Virus record (IMG/VR): IMGVR_UViG_3300043434_001024
Location: 1 to 34,138 of that record
DNA from: a virus
DNA: 34,138 bases
Reading direction: 5' to 3' (one strand)
In this document: in pieces, positions 1 to 8,300 of the stretch
Layout: every line of letters begins with the position of its first letter
Position numbering within the stretch: the stretch's first letter is position 1
Translations under genes and position numbers: made by a program
The notes under the pieces: model-generated
Told to the model about the DNA's origin: nothing
Database searches by the model: none
Seen by the model: the letters and a program-made list of their open reading frames with translations, nothing else

Positions 1-308
1 CCAGCACGCAGGGCTTTGCGTTTCTGGTGGTCGCCACTGGCGATCTGCACATTTACAACGGCACCGCCTGGGTGAATGCAGGCCCGCTGCAGGGCCCCAA
101 AGGTGATCAGGGCGACCAGGGCATCCAGGGCAACCCCGGCCCCGGTTTCAGCTACCAGGGCACCGTGGCGACAGTGGCCGACCTGCCGATTCCCAGCACG
201 CAGGGGTTTGGCTTCCTGGTGCTCGCCACTGGCGATCTGTGGATCTACAACGGCACCGCCTGGGTGAATGCAGGCCCGCTGCAGGGCCCTAAGGGTGACC
301 CGGGCGAA
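1..308 (+). repeat. Direct repeat, 192-bp unit inside the fibre gene
   Basis: Bases 1-115 and 193-307 are near-identical with a constant offset of 192 bases (64 codons). The first copy is cut by the window edge and more copies may lie to the left. In-frame repeats of this kind can expand or contract by recombination and change fibre length. Confidence 0.9.
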
Positions 309-1088
309 GCTGGCGCGGAGGGGGAGCCTGGAGAAGAGGGCCCAGCGGGCCCCGGTTTGCCGACCGGAGGCTCAATCGGGCAGATGATTCGTAAGGTCAG
401 CGCAACCGACTACGACACGGAGTGGTTCTCGCTCGAAGCAGCAGTGATCTACCGCTGGGGCGAGGTTCCAGTTGGCAGCCGCACGATCGGCGTGCCAGGG
501 AGCGTCGGCTTTGGGATCACAGATCCAGCGTTGGACCTGCCGCAGATCGAAAGAGTACGCCGGATCGCACAGGAGTTTGCCTCTGGTGCTACAGAGGGCT
601 ATGTCAAAGACCCTGATGGCAACATTCTCATTCAGCCCACTGGCACAGGCAGGGTTAAACTCAGCCATCATTTTTATCCTAATACCCAAGCAGCAGACAC
701 TAGGCCAGCTTGGGGTCTGCGTGTAGATGGTGCCGGCAATCTGCAGTTTGCACCACTAGACCGTTTTGGGATAGTGCCAGTTGGATCGGAAATAATTGGC
801 ACTCCCGGTCAAATTGGATTTGGTATTGCCGATCCCCCGCTTACTGATTACCAGTTGCGGTCAGTTATAGATCCAATCGTGCGACGTGTTGTTGATCTAG
901 AGCAGAAAGTTGCTGTGCTGTTCGACCTTTACCTGCGGGAGTTGGGCATGCGCTCCTCCGGTATCACGGTTGGGGTGCCTGGTGCCGTCAACTTCGGCGC
1001 CGGCCCTGCTGTCACAGCCGGCATTCCGGTTGGCATCAGCGAGCAGGACTACTATCCGTTCCACGCCAATTCCAACAGCTTTATGTAA
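3..1088 (+). CDS. Tail fibre protein with collagen-like repeats (5' end outside window)
   Basis: The reading frame is open from the first bases and the first visible codons already lie inside a repeat, so the start is off the left edge. The visible 361 residues begin with one and a half copies of a 64-residue unit containing STQGF, TGDL, YNGTAWVNAGPLQGPKGD and a Gly-X-Y collagen-like run (GPKGDQGDQGIQGNPGPG). This unit style is familiar from cyanophage fibres. The middle and C-terminal part carries three degenerate copies of a V-G-x-x-x-I-G-x-P-G-x-x-x-F-G motif, near bases 468, 774 and 960. The likely role is a trimeric, surface-exposed fibre or fibre tip; the receptor cannot be inferred. 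From about base 590 to 910 the DNA becomes visibly AT-richer than the repeat region, suggesting a swapped C-terminal segment. The stop is two bases before the next gene, so the two are probably co-transcribed. Confidence 0.85.
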   Translation, partial: STQGFAFLVVATGDLHIYNGTAWVNAGPLQGPKGDQGDQGIQGNPGPGFSYQGTVATVADLPIPSTQGFGFLVLATGDLWIYNGTAWVNAGPLQGPKGDPGEAGAEGEPGEEGPAGPGLPTGGSIGQMIRKVSATDYDTEWFSLEAAVIYRWGEVPVGSRTIGVPGSVGFGITDPALDLPQIERVRRIAQEFASGATEGYVKDPDGNILIQPTGTGRVKLSHHFYPNTQAADTRPAWGLRVDGAGNLQFAPLDRFGIVPVGSEIIGTPGQIGFGIADPPLTDYQLRSVIDPIVRRVVDLEQKVAVLFDLYLRELGMRSSGITVGVPGAVNFGAGPAVTAGIPVGISEQDYYPFHANSNSFM

Positions 1089-1090
1089 CC

Positions 1091-1369
1091 ATGGACATTC
1101 GATTCTTTCGCTCCGCACCAGACGCTCCGGTCGCATGGCCGCAGCAGGAAGCCTCCTCACCCGACAAGACAGTGGCATTGGTCCCGCTGGAGCGGCACAA
1201 CGACCCCGATGCCATAAACCGCCTCGGTTTCGACTTCTACGGAGCCTATGGCGATGGCGAGCACATCGATCAGTGGGCTGAGAACCAGCCACTGGAAGCG
1301 ATTGATCGTGATGAGCTGCCTGCCCAGCTCACGTGGTTCCCTGCACCCTTTATCAACCCCGAGGCCTGA
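1091..1369 (+). CDS. Small hypothetical protein between fibre and DGR target (92 aa)
   Basis: An acidic protein of 92 residues starts two bases after the fibre stop and ends three bases before the DGR target start, so it sits in one transcription unit with both. It is rich in Asp, Glu, Pro and Trp, has no signal peptide or membrane segment, and shows no motif I recognise. Its place between fibre and variable adhesin makes a fibre chaperone or attachment adaptor a reasonable guess, but that rests on context only. Confidence 0.7.
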   Translation: MDIRFFRSAPDAPVAWPQQEASSPDKTVALVPLERHNDPDAINRLGFDFYGAYGDGEHIDQWAENQPLEAIDRDELPAQLTWFPAPFINPEA

Positions 1370-1372
1370 CCC

Positions 1373-2905
1373 ATGACCAGCACCATCACTCCTCTGCTCC
1401 GGGTCAAGGAGCGAATCGTTGGCCCCAGTGGCCTCTTCAATATCCAGAACGAGTGGTACGGCTACGCCGACGAGTTCAAGTACACGATTGGCCTGGCCGG
1501 CTTGCAGGGCTTTGGGGTGGGCTGCTGCCCGCCGGAGCTTTTGCCGGCCGACATGGCGCCCCTGCCTGGCACGGAGGATCGTTTCAGCTCGAACTACGGC
1601 AACTACATTCACCTGCCGTCCGCATCGATTCAGTGCTTCATTCCCGCGCACTTCATCGACATCCAGGCTCCTGGGAACACCAATGCGCCGGACTTCGGCA
1701 CGAAAGTGGTGATCAGCGCCGGCAAGACCGGCAACATGGTGCTGGCCCGGCCGTTCACCGATGGCGGCGCTGGCGTGGTTGGAATCTTCATCGACAAGTA
1801 CCAGGGCAGCAACTGCCTGCCCGATGGCTCGGGCGCCCCGAACCACACCAACGGACCAGGCGGCACCCCCCTGACCGGCGGGATCTTTGCCAGCAGGCCT
1901 CTTCAATGGCCCGTATCAGCCATCGCGCAAAGCGGCACTGCCCACAGCCCATTCAGCCTCTGCAACAGCACTGCGCTGAACTCGGCGGCCACCACTCCCG
2001 CCAACAACCTCGGCGGCGCCTGGGCCCTGTGCCGCACCCGTGGTGCGGACTTTCACCCCTGCCCGATCTGGCTTTACACCCAGATCGGTTACTTGTCGCT
2101 GGCTCATGCCCAGGCACTACTCGATGGTTCTGGCAACCCGATCACCGGCTCCACCTCTCGGGCAGCCTGGATGGATGTGAGCCCCTATGCCCCCAAGGGG
2201 AACAACAACACAGGGGCGGACGTAAACAAAAGCTCCCTGCAATTCAGCCGTACCGATCTCACCGGTCACGCCTCCGGCTGGGCCGGCACAACGGGCCGGG
2301 CCTTTACCGGTGCTGCGCGGATCAGTGGGGTGCCGGCTGTGGAGCACACCACCCACAACGGCCAGCTCTCTGGGATTGTGGACGTCAACGGCAACCAGGT
2401 CACGATCACGCCTGGCCTCACGTCGGTCATCACCGGCATGAGCGCTGCTGGATACCGGTTGCTCCCGGCCTCCGTGGCCTGGGGCTCCATCAGCAGCAAC
2501 AACGACATCCGCAATGCAGTTGATGTCATCTCACTGGCCGCTCAATCGGTGGCTGCGGCGGATGATGGCATCTGGCACACAAACGTCAATGCTTGGACCT
2601 ACCTGCAGGCCCACAGCGGTGGCACGTTCCACCCAACCAGCACCTGGGGTGCCAATGCCACCCGCAAGGCAATGGCGGAATGTGGTATTCCAAGAGAACT
2701 CGGCACCAACAACACCACGTCCGGTCTGAACATCTTCGGGGGTGACGGTTTCTATCGATCGTTGACTGCCGATTGTGTGCCGGACTCCGGTGGCAGCTGG
2801 CGCGACCCCGCGAGCAGCGGGGTGTTCTCCCGCTACTTCGGCGGCCCGCCATCGTTCGCGGACAACGTCTGTGGCGCGCGGGCCGTCCGCCTTCTGGCCG
2901 CATGA
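1373..2905 (+). CDS. DGR target (variable) protein, putative phage adhesin with C-type-lectin-like C-terminus
   Basis: The gene encodes 510 residues. Its last ~43 codons contain the variable repeat (bases 2774-2894, residues about 468-508) matched by the template repeat at 3363-3483. The C-terminus ends in SGGSW, SSGVFSRYF and CGARAVRL, the layout typical of DGR variable proteins with a C-type-lectin/formylglycine-generating-enzyme fold, where variable residues form the ligand surface and the invariant GARAVRL strand holds the core. Compared with the template-encoded residues, Asn, Thr and Tyr codons have become Ser, Arg, Asp, Pro, Tyr, Gly, Phe, Ala, Val and Cys. The N-terminal ~380 residues match no domain I can name. 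The gene follows a tail fibre, so it is probably displayed on the virion, possibly at the fibre tip. Its stop overlaps an ATG (bases 2902-2904). Confidence 0.92.
   Translation: MTSTITPLLRVKERIVGPSGLFNIQNEWYGYADEFKYTIGLAGLQGFGVGCCPPELLPADMAPLPGTEDRFSSNYGNYIHLPSASIQCFIPAHFIDIQAPGNTNAPDFGTKVVISAGKTGNMVLARPFTDGGAGVVGIFIDKYQGSNCLPDGSGAPNHTNGPGGTPLTGGIFASRPLQWPVSAIAQSGTAHSPFSLCNSTALNSAATTPANNLGGAWALCRTRGADFHPCPIWLYTQIGYLSLAHAQALLDGSGNPITGSTSRAAWMDVSPYAPKGNNNTGADVNKSSLQFSRTDLTGHASGWAGTTGRAFTGAARISGVPAVEHTTHNGQLSGIVDVNGNQVTITPGLTSVITGMSAAGYRLLPASVAWGSISSNNDIRNAVDVISLAAQSVAAADDGIWHTNVNAWTYLQAHSGGTFHPTSTWGANATRKAMAECGIPRELGTNNTTSGLNIFGGDGFYRSLTADCVPDSGGSWRDPASSGVFSRYFGGPPSFADNVCGARAVRLLAA
2774..2894 (+). 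repeat. DGR variable repeat (VR)
   Basis: Aligns without gaps to 3363-3483 at an offset of 589 bases. In the 117-bp core (2778-2894) there are 22 mismatches: 2783, 2796, 2801, 2802, 2804, 2807, 2814, 2829, 2834, 2840, 2841, 2843, 2844, 2846, 2855, 2856, 2858, 2861, 2867, 2868, 2871 and 2890. All correspond to A in the template: 13 became G, 5 became C and 4 became T. The only non-A mismatch (2777, G versus T) is at the 5' fringe. Confidence 0.97.
2872..2894 (+). other. Candidate IMH (initiation of mutagenic homing) sequence at the VR 3' end
   Basis: The 3' end of VR is a GC-rich block (2872-2889) identical in TR (3461-3478). It is followed by one A-to-C difference and then divergence from 2895 onward. 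In the Bordetella phage DGR such a GC block and adjacent IMH mark where target-primed cDNA synthesis starts and polarity is set. The assignment here is by position and composition. Confidence 0.7.
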
Positions 2906-2916
2906 GCGGCCATGCT

Positions 2917-2936
2917 GGGCCGGCGGCAGCCGGCCC
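2917..2936 (+). other. GC-rich hairpin/cruciform just downstream of VR
   Basis: A perfect 8-bp inverted repeat, GGGCCGGC and GCCGGCCC, is separated by the 4-base loop GGCA. It starts 22 bases after the end of VR homology. Well-studied DGRs carry a stem of 7-10 bp with a 4-base loop at this place, which promotes target recognition. It lies in the gap before the preferred avd start, so it may be kept free for this structural role. Confidence 0.75.
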
Positions 2937-2994
2937 TCTCCTGCCTGATGATCTTGGTGCCTCCCACGGGGCCACACCAGCTGCGGAGGCCGTC

Positions 2995-3360
2995 ATGGGC
3001 CTCGATCGGCGCAAAGAGCGCTACTGGCTCATCGAACGCCGGTGTAAAGACCTCTGCCTCTACCTGGATGTCCTCACCAGGAACATGCCCAGGTACGAGA
3101 AATATGTGCTCAGCGCCAAGATGCGAGAGATTGGCTACCTCTGCCTTGAGCTGGCCATTGCCGCCAACAAGAAGCAGCACAAAAAAACCGATCTCACACG
3201 GTTCAACGTGCAGCATGAGTTCCTGCGCCAGCTGCTCAACCTCGCCGTTGAAGCCCAGCACATCGAACCGCGCCGCCACCGGATCGCATGCGAGAAGCTG
3301 GACGAAGTGGGCAAGCTCCTCGGCGGCTGGCTACGCTCAGAACTCAGGGCGGACTCCTGA
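2995..3360 (+). CDS. avd: Avd-like DGR accessory protein
   Basis: A basic, mostly helical protein of 121 residues, close to the ~120-130 residues of DGR accessory proteins. It opens with RRKERYWLIERRCKDLCLYL and continues through long Arg/Lys/Leu-rich helices, consistent with the four-helix bundle that forms a positively charged pentameric barrel, binds the reverse transcriptase and RNA, and is needed for mutagenic homing. I chose ATG 2995 because GGAGG stands five bases upstream and because the family similarity starts there. An in-frame ATG at 2902 overlaps the target stop (ATGA) and would add 31 low-complexity Gly/Ala/Pro residues across the VR hairpin. The template repeat starts two bases after the stop, giving the order target, avd, TR, RT. 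Confidence 0.88.
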   Translation: MGLDRRKERYWLIERRCKDLCLYLDVLTRNMPRYEKYVLSAKMREIGYLCLELAIAANKKQHKKTDLTRFNVQHEFLRQLLNLAVEAQHIEPRRHRIACEKLDEVGKLLGGWLRSELRADS

Positions 3361-3362
3361 AA

Positions 3363-3483
3363 TGTTTGCCGAACTCCGGTGGCAACTGGAACAACACCGC
3401 GAACAGCGGGGTGTTCTACCGCAACTTCAACAACACGCCATCGAACACGAACAACAACTATGGCGCGCGGGCCGTCCGACTTC
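3363..3483 (+). repeat. DGR template repeat (TR)
   Basis: The invariant partner of VR (2774-2894). Its core contains 32 adenines, mostly in in-frame AAC codons. AAC and TAC/TAT codons cannot become stop codons by changes at adenine alone, so the template allows wide amino-acid sampling without truncation. Translated in the VR frame it reads SGGNWNN, SGVFYRNFNN, NNNYGARAVRL, an Asn-rich version of the target C-terminus. It lies between avd and RT and does not appear to be translated itself. Confidence 0.96.
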
Positions 3484-3617
3484 GACACAATCACGCCCTG
3501 CGTCGGTCCTCACGGGGACCGGCCGTGCCGTGTTGAAGGGAGGGAGTTCGTCCTTGAGCCTTCGGGCTCTCAATAGCCGGGACGGGCGATTCCAGTAGCG
3601 TCAGCGACCGTCTCGCC
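3363..3617 (+). ncRNA. Probable DGR template RNA: TR plus structured spacer to the RT gene
   Basis: The 134 bases between TR and the RT start contain no convincing gene but can fold. A 6-bp stem pairs 3504-3509 with 3516-3521, and a 5-bp stem with a UUCG loop pairs 3556-3560 with 3565-3569. In the Bordetella DGR the spacer 3' of TR is structured and needed for cDNA priming with RT and Avd. The RNA ends given here are approximate; the 5' end probably lies inside avd and the 3' end may run into RT. Confidence 0.55.
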
Positions 3618-4631
3618 ATGCCCCACAAGATCGGCAATCTCTGGCCACAGATCGCCGACTACGACGCTCTGCGTGACGCCTGGCGCGAGGTGCGCAGCGG
3701 CAAGGGACACAAGGCGGTGGTGCTTCGCTACGAGAGCAACCTGGCCGTCAACCTCTCGCGCCTTGAGGCCCGCCTGCAGGACGGAAGCTATCGGCCGCGG
3801 GAGCACTACGAGTTCTGGGTCAAGGATCCAAAGCCGCGCCTCATCCAGGCCCCGTACCTGGAGGACCGGATCGTGCAGCACGCCGTCTGCAACGCCCTGC
3901 GCGTCCCGCTGCAGCAGCGCATGATCGCCCACACCTACAGCTGCCTGATCGGTCGCGGAACCCATGCCTGCTCTCGCCAGTTGCAGCGCTATCTCAAGAA
4001 CCGTCGCTGGCGTTACTACCTGAGCCTGGACCTTAGCAAGTTCTTCTATTCGATCAACCACGACAGCCTGTATGCCGAGCTGCAGCGGCACATCAAGTGC
4101 CCGCCCACGCTGGAGCTCCTCTGGCGATTCATCACCATCAACGGCACCGGCCGGGGCATCCCAATCGGGGCAAGCACCAGCCAGATCATGGCGAACATGG
4201 CTCTCAACCCCCTCGATCATTTTGCCCGCCGCGACCTCAAGCTCAGCACCTACCTGCGCTACTGCGACGACATGGTGGCGCTGTTCGAGACAGCTGCCGA
4301 TGCCCATGCCGCCCTGGCGGCGATCCGCAGCAAGGTGGCCAGGCTGGGCCTGCAGCTCAACAGCAAGAGCGGCGTCGGCTGGGTGGACGACGGAATCGAC
4401 TGGGTTGGTTACCGGCACTGGGCCGCCTACAAGCTGATCCGCAAACGTGCACTGAAACGCCTCAAGCGCCGCGCCAAGGGCGGCTGCAGGGTCGAGACCA
4501 CCATGAGTTACCTGTCCCATGCCAAGGAGACTGCCAGCCTCCGCCGAGTGGCCAGCATTCTCTGGACTCAAAACCGTAGGCAACGGCCTGAGATCAGGCT
4601 CTGGCTACGGCATCACCAGCCGCAGCGGTGA
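3618..4631 (+). CDS. DGR reverse transcriptase
   Basis: The enzyme (337 residues) copies the template RNA into adenine-mutated cDNA that replaces the variable repeat. The N-terminus (KIGNLWPQI) and length fit DGR reverse transcriptases. Visible motifs include LIQAPYLEDRIVQHAV near residues 74-89, catalytic Asp138 in LDLSKFFYSI, IGASTSQ at 183-189 (the DGR-type I/L-G-x-x-x-S-Q in place of the QGxxxSP of group II intron and retroviral enzymes) and catalytic YCDD at 215-218. The C-terminus is short and basic, without maturase or endonuclease domains, as expected for this class. All catalytic residues are present, so it should be active. ATG 3618 has no strong Shine-Dalgarno site; no better upstream start is seen. 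Confidence 0.95.
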   Translation: MPHKIGNLWPQIADYDALRDAWREVRSGKGHKAVVLRYESNLAVNLSRLEARLQDGSYRPREHYEFWVKDPKPRLIQAPYLEDRIVQHAVCNALRVPLQQRMIAHTYSCLIGRGTHACSRQLQRYLKNRRWRYYLSLDLSKFFYSINHDSLYAELQRHIKCPPTLELLWRFITINGTGRGIPIGASTSQIMANMALNPLDHFARRDLKLSTYLRYCDDMVALFETAADAHAALAAIRSKVARLGLQLNSKSGVGWVDDGIDWVGYRHWAAYKLIRKRALKRLKRRAKGGCRVETTMSYLSHAKETASLRRVASILWTQNRRQRPEIRLWLRHHQPQR

Positions 4632-4675
4632 AGAAATAGCACAGGCCCATACTGGCCTCAGAGCGCAATGACCCT

Positions 4676-4945
4676 GTGGACCGACGAGCCGAGATGGTGC
4701 AGCTGGCCACCGAGCTGCTGAGCGAGCAAATCAGGCCGGTGCGAATCCTGTCGATCTCCGACCAGGGCGGCGAGCCCCAGGGAGAGTTCGTGTCGAACCA
4801 GCAACGCTTCGTGTTCAAGTTCACCAAAAGCGGCATGGTCACTTACCGGCCCAAGGGCACGGGCCAGAGCGACCGTGGCGACAGCTGTGTTGATGGCCTG
4901 CAGGCCCGCCTCGACCGAGTGAAAACCCTGCTGGGGGCAGCGTGA
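4676..4945 (+). CDS. Small hypothetical protein after the RT gene (89 aa)
   Basis: The frame starts at GTG 4676 and could instead start at ATG 4694; an ATG at 4668 is in another frame. The product is a small mixed alpha/beta-looking protein with a Lys/Phe-rich centre (RFVFKFTKSG) and no recognised domain. Its stop overlaps the next ATG by one base (TGATG), so it is translationally coupled to the following gene rather than clearly to the reverse transcriptase 44 bases upstream. A DGR accessory role or a small virion protein are both possible; nothing in the sequence decides. Confidence 0.65.
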   Translation: MDRRAEMVQLATELLSEQIRPVRILSISDQGGEPQGEFVSNQQRFVFKFTKSGMVTYRPKGTGQSDRGDSCVDGLQARLDRVKTLLGAA

Positions 4946-5355
4946 TGAGCTGGCTGTCGCCCCTGTTGAATCTGGTGGTGGATCGGTTGATTGATCGGCT
5001 TGCCACGAAACTGGCCGAAAAGATCGACATTGAGCTGGAGGCGGCGGTTGACGCTGCTCTCGATCAAACCGAGATGAGGATTCGAGAGCTGCTCAACGGT
5101 GCCGAGGCCCGCCTGCAGGCGGCGGTTGGTCTGGGGCAGGGCGCTGCGCGCAGCGTTGTTGGGTTGGCCGGCCAGAAGTTGGAAGAGGCAGCGCAGGCCG
5201 CCGGCATGGTGCCGGTTTCAGCCGTGCAGAAAGCCTCCAAGGATGCGGCCACGGATGCTGTGGCCGTAGCAGCAAAGGAGATCCGGACCACGCTGCGCCG
5301 CCAGGCCAAAGCTGCTGGCCTGAGCCCTCTTTTCCGAGAGGTTCCTGATCGATGA
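4945..5355 (+). CDS. Helical hypothetical protein (136 aa)
   Basis: Starts at ATG 4945, overlapping the previous stop, and ends with an ATGA overlap with the 1327-residue gene, so the three form a translationally coupled chain. The protein is Ala/Leu/Glu/Arg-rich with heptad-like amphipathic helices: an N-terminal LLNLVVDRLIDRLATKLAEK helix, then a long Ala-rich stretch. It lacks a signal peptide and is too charged to be a true membrane protein. Possible roles are a scaffold-like or packaged virion-interior protein; context only. Confidence 0.7.
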   Translation: MSWLSPLLNLVVDRLIDRLATKLAEKIDIELEAAVDAALDQTEMRIRELLNGAEARLQAAVGLGQGAARSVVGLAGQKLEEAAQAAGMVPVSAVQKASKDAATDAVAVAAKEIRTTLRRQAKAAGLSPLFREVPDR

Positions 5356-8300
5356 GCCGTTACCAGGCCCTGCAGGATCGGCTCACCGCCATCGAAGCCC
5401 AGCTGGCGCTTTGTCCCGGTCCCAAGCCCCGTTGCCGTCCCACGCGCCGCCATGACGCGGCCGATCCGGTGTCGCCGGTGCTGCAGGCCCTGCTGGCGGA
5501 GGTGCTGCCCGGCGCGCAGCTGCTCGACTGGCGGCAGGATGGCGTCGGCCATGCCGGGCGGATGGCAGCCGATGGGCTTGTCTACCGCTTCCGGGTGGAT
5601 GGTGATGGCGTGGGCTACCGGCCCGCTTGGGAGGGGGTGCAGCAGAGGGGCTGGGAGCTGCGCTCCGATTCGTTCCTCGAGCTCCGCGCTCCGGCCGCCC
5701 GGATGGACTTTCGCCAGGGCAGCGGGGCCACTGCGGGGCAGAAACGCAAATGCTCCACCGGCTACAGCTGCGGCGCGGCCTGCATCTCCCTGCAGAAGGA
5801 ATGCCGGATCAGCCCCTCCAGCGCCATGGGCAAGGCCCGCCTGCGGCGACTGCAGCAGCTGGCGGCCGGGGGCGACAAGGCCGCCGAGGCCACTGCTTCG
5901 CAGGTGTCGGCCGCTCGGGATGTGGCTGCGGGAGAACGGCAGAAGGAGCGCACCACCAAGCGGGTGGAGAAGCTGCTGGCCCGGCCCGAGATCGCCGAGT
6001 ACCTGCGCACCGGCAAGCTGCCCGAGGCCGCCAGCGCTTCAACGGAGCCCGGCACCGTCCGCAACATGAAGCCCGATGAGATCGCTTTCGATCCATCCAG
6101 GTTTCAGTACAAGATCAACGCGACCGCTGGCACCGGCGATGTGGGCAGCCTTTCGGGCGTGCGCAAGTGGGACCCCAACCTCGCCGGCGTAATGAGCGTC
6201 TGGAAGGATCCCGCCGACGGCAAGGTCTACGTGGTGAACGGCCACAACCGTTTGAACCTGGCCAACCGCCTTGGTGCCGAAGAGGTGACCGTGCGGTTTC
6301 TCAACGCAAAGACTGCCACTGAGGCCAGGGCGATCGGCGCCATGCAAAACATCGCCCAAGGCGCCGGCACCCCGATGGATGCTGCCAAGTTCTTCCGCGA
6401 CACCGGCATCAGATCCCAGGCGGACGTGGAGGCCAGGGGCCTTCCCTTGCGCAGCGGCCAGGCGGAGAAGGGCCTCAAGCTCAGCAAGCTACCCGACGAA
6501 GTGTTCAGCGCAGTAGTGCGCGGTGATCTGAGCGTGAATCGCGGCGCGATCATCGGCGGCAGCGGCCTCGATGAGGCGAAGCAGCGGGAGGTGTTCAAGA
6601 TGGTTAAGGCCCGCAAGGGCATCGCCGATCAGACCCTGCTCGAGCTAGTGGAGCATGCCGCTGCCAGTGAGCAACGCACCCAGACCACGATGGACCTCTT
6701 CGGAATGAGCCAGGAGGCCACGGACAACCTGTTCACCCGGGCCAAGCTGGCCGCTGGCCTGAAGGCCAAGATCAGCAGGGAGAAGCGCCTGTTCGGCACC
6801 GTCTCTAAGGCCAGGGCCGCCTCCACCCTTGCCGAGAAGGCTGGCAACGTGATCAACCAGGAGCAGAGCGCCAGGGTGGCCGGCGAGGCCAGCGAGGCCC
6901 TGTCGGTCTTCGAGCGTCTGAAGAGCTCCAGCGGGCCGATCAGCTCCGCCCTCAACCGTGCTGCCGATCGGGTGGAGGCCGGCGAATCCGAGGCGAAGGT
7001 GCGGCAGGAGCTGGAGCGGGATGTGTTTGCCGCGGTGGAGCAGGAGCTGGTGACACTGGGCCTGCGCAAGCGGCCACGGGCCGACAGCCTGCAGCAGCGG
7101 ATCGACGCCCTCAAGCGGAAGTGCGCAACGGGCTACGGATGCGGGGCAACGTGCATCAGCCTGCAGAAGGAGTGCCGCACCACCCCGGGCAGTGCGATCG
7201 GCAAGGAGCGGCTCAAGCGCCTTATGGAGCTGGCGGCCGGAGGCAGCTCCAACCAGCGGGGCATCGGCACCATGAAGGCCAGCGAGGCCGGCGAGATGGC
7301 CCAGGGCATCACCGCCAGCCGGGCCCAGCGGGCAGCAGAGCTGCGGGGTGTGCGCCGGCCGATGCTCACCAACCCAGGCCGCCAGGCCCCAGGCCCTGCC
7401 CGCAAGCCGGCACAGCCCGGCCTCAACGCCCAGGACGTGACCACCAGCAGCCAGCAGGCCGCCTTTGCCAGGCAGCAGCAGCAGGCCGCCAAGGCCGCCG
7501 GGGATCAGGAGGGCGCCCAGGCCTGGCGCAAGGAGGAGCGCACGGTGGAGCGCAACCGACTGGCCAACGCCCTCGCCACCACCAAACAGAGCCAGAGCTC
7601 GCTGTTCGGCGTCACCGAATACGACCAGACCATGCCGCTGTTCCAGCAGCCTGCTGCTGCCGCCGGGCCGCAGCAGGCACCGAAGATCAGCGACGTGCTA
7701 CGCGCGACCACCGAGCAGCTGAAAGCCGCCGACGCCCGCCAGATGGGCAAGATCGCCGAGAACCTCTTCGAGGCCGGCTGGTCGATTGATCGCCGCACCC
7801 GCTACCGGGGCATGAGCAAAGACCAGGCGCGCGAGCAGTTCAAGGTGGAGTTCATGCAGAAGATGCAACAGCAGGCTGCCTCACCCGAAGCTGCCGCCAA
7901 CTCCGCTGCCATGCGCCAACGTGCCGGGGCCTCCGGCAGCGTCGCCGGCGCCATGAAGAGCATCCTCGAGGACATGAAGGCTCAGGACCAGCGGCTGGAG
8001 GACCTGCAGCGCCAATCCATCGATCTGCGCATCCAGGCGGAGGAGCAGTTTGGCGCCCAGGGCGGCGCGGATCCAACCCTGGGTGGTGGCCGGCCGCGGC
8101 GGCGCCTTGGCGGCAGCAAACGTCGACGTGATGCGGCTGATGACCGATTCGATGATGCGATCGATCGTCTGACAGTGCTGCGTGCTCGCATGGATCAGCG
8201 CTGCAGGCGACCCGATGGCAGCCATTACGGCACCAGCGGCGACTGCCGCCAGGGAATCCGGGCCGGCGTCGCGCGCGGCGTTGGACAAGGTTTCAGACGG

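Noticed and set aside
1333-2523. Long alternative plus frame over the DGR target
   Set aside because: His/Arg/Gln-rich shadow frame; the 1373-2905 frame carries the variable repeat in the expected phase.
2912-3598. Plus-strand frame running through avd and the template repeat
   Set aside because: Ser/Thr/Arg-rich out-of-frame reading of avd. The template repeat is expected to act as RNA.
3570-4583. Long minus-strand open frame opposite the reverse transcriptase
   Set aside because: Exactly antisense to a gene with clear RT motifs. Its product is low-complexity and caused by high GC.
4668-4676. ATG 4668 as start of the gene after RT
   Set aside because: It is in a different frame from the 4676-4945 gene and soon meets no recognisable protein.
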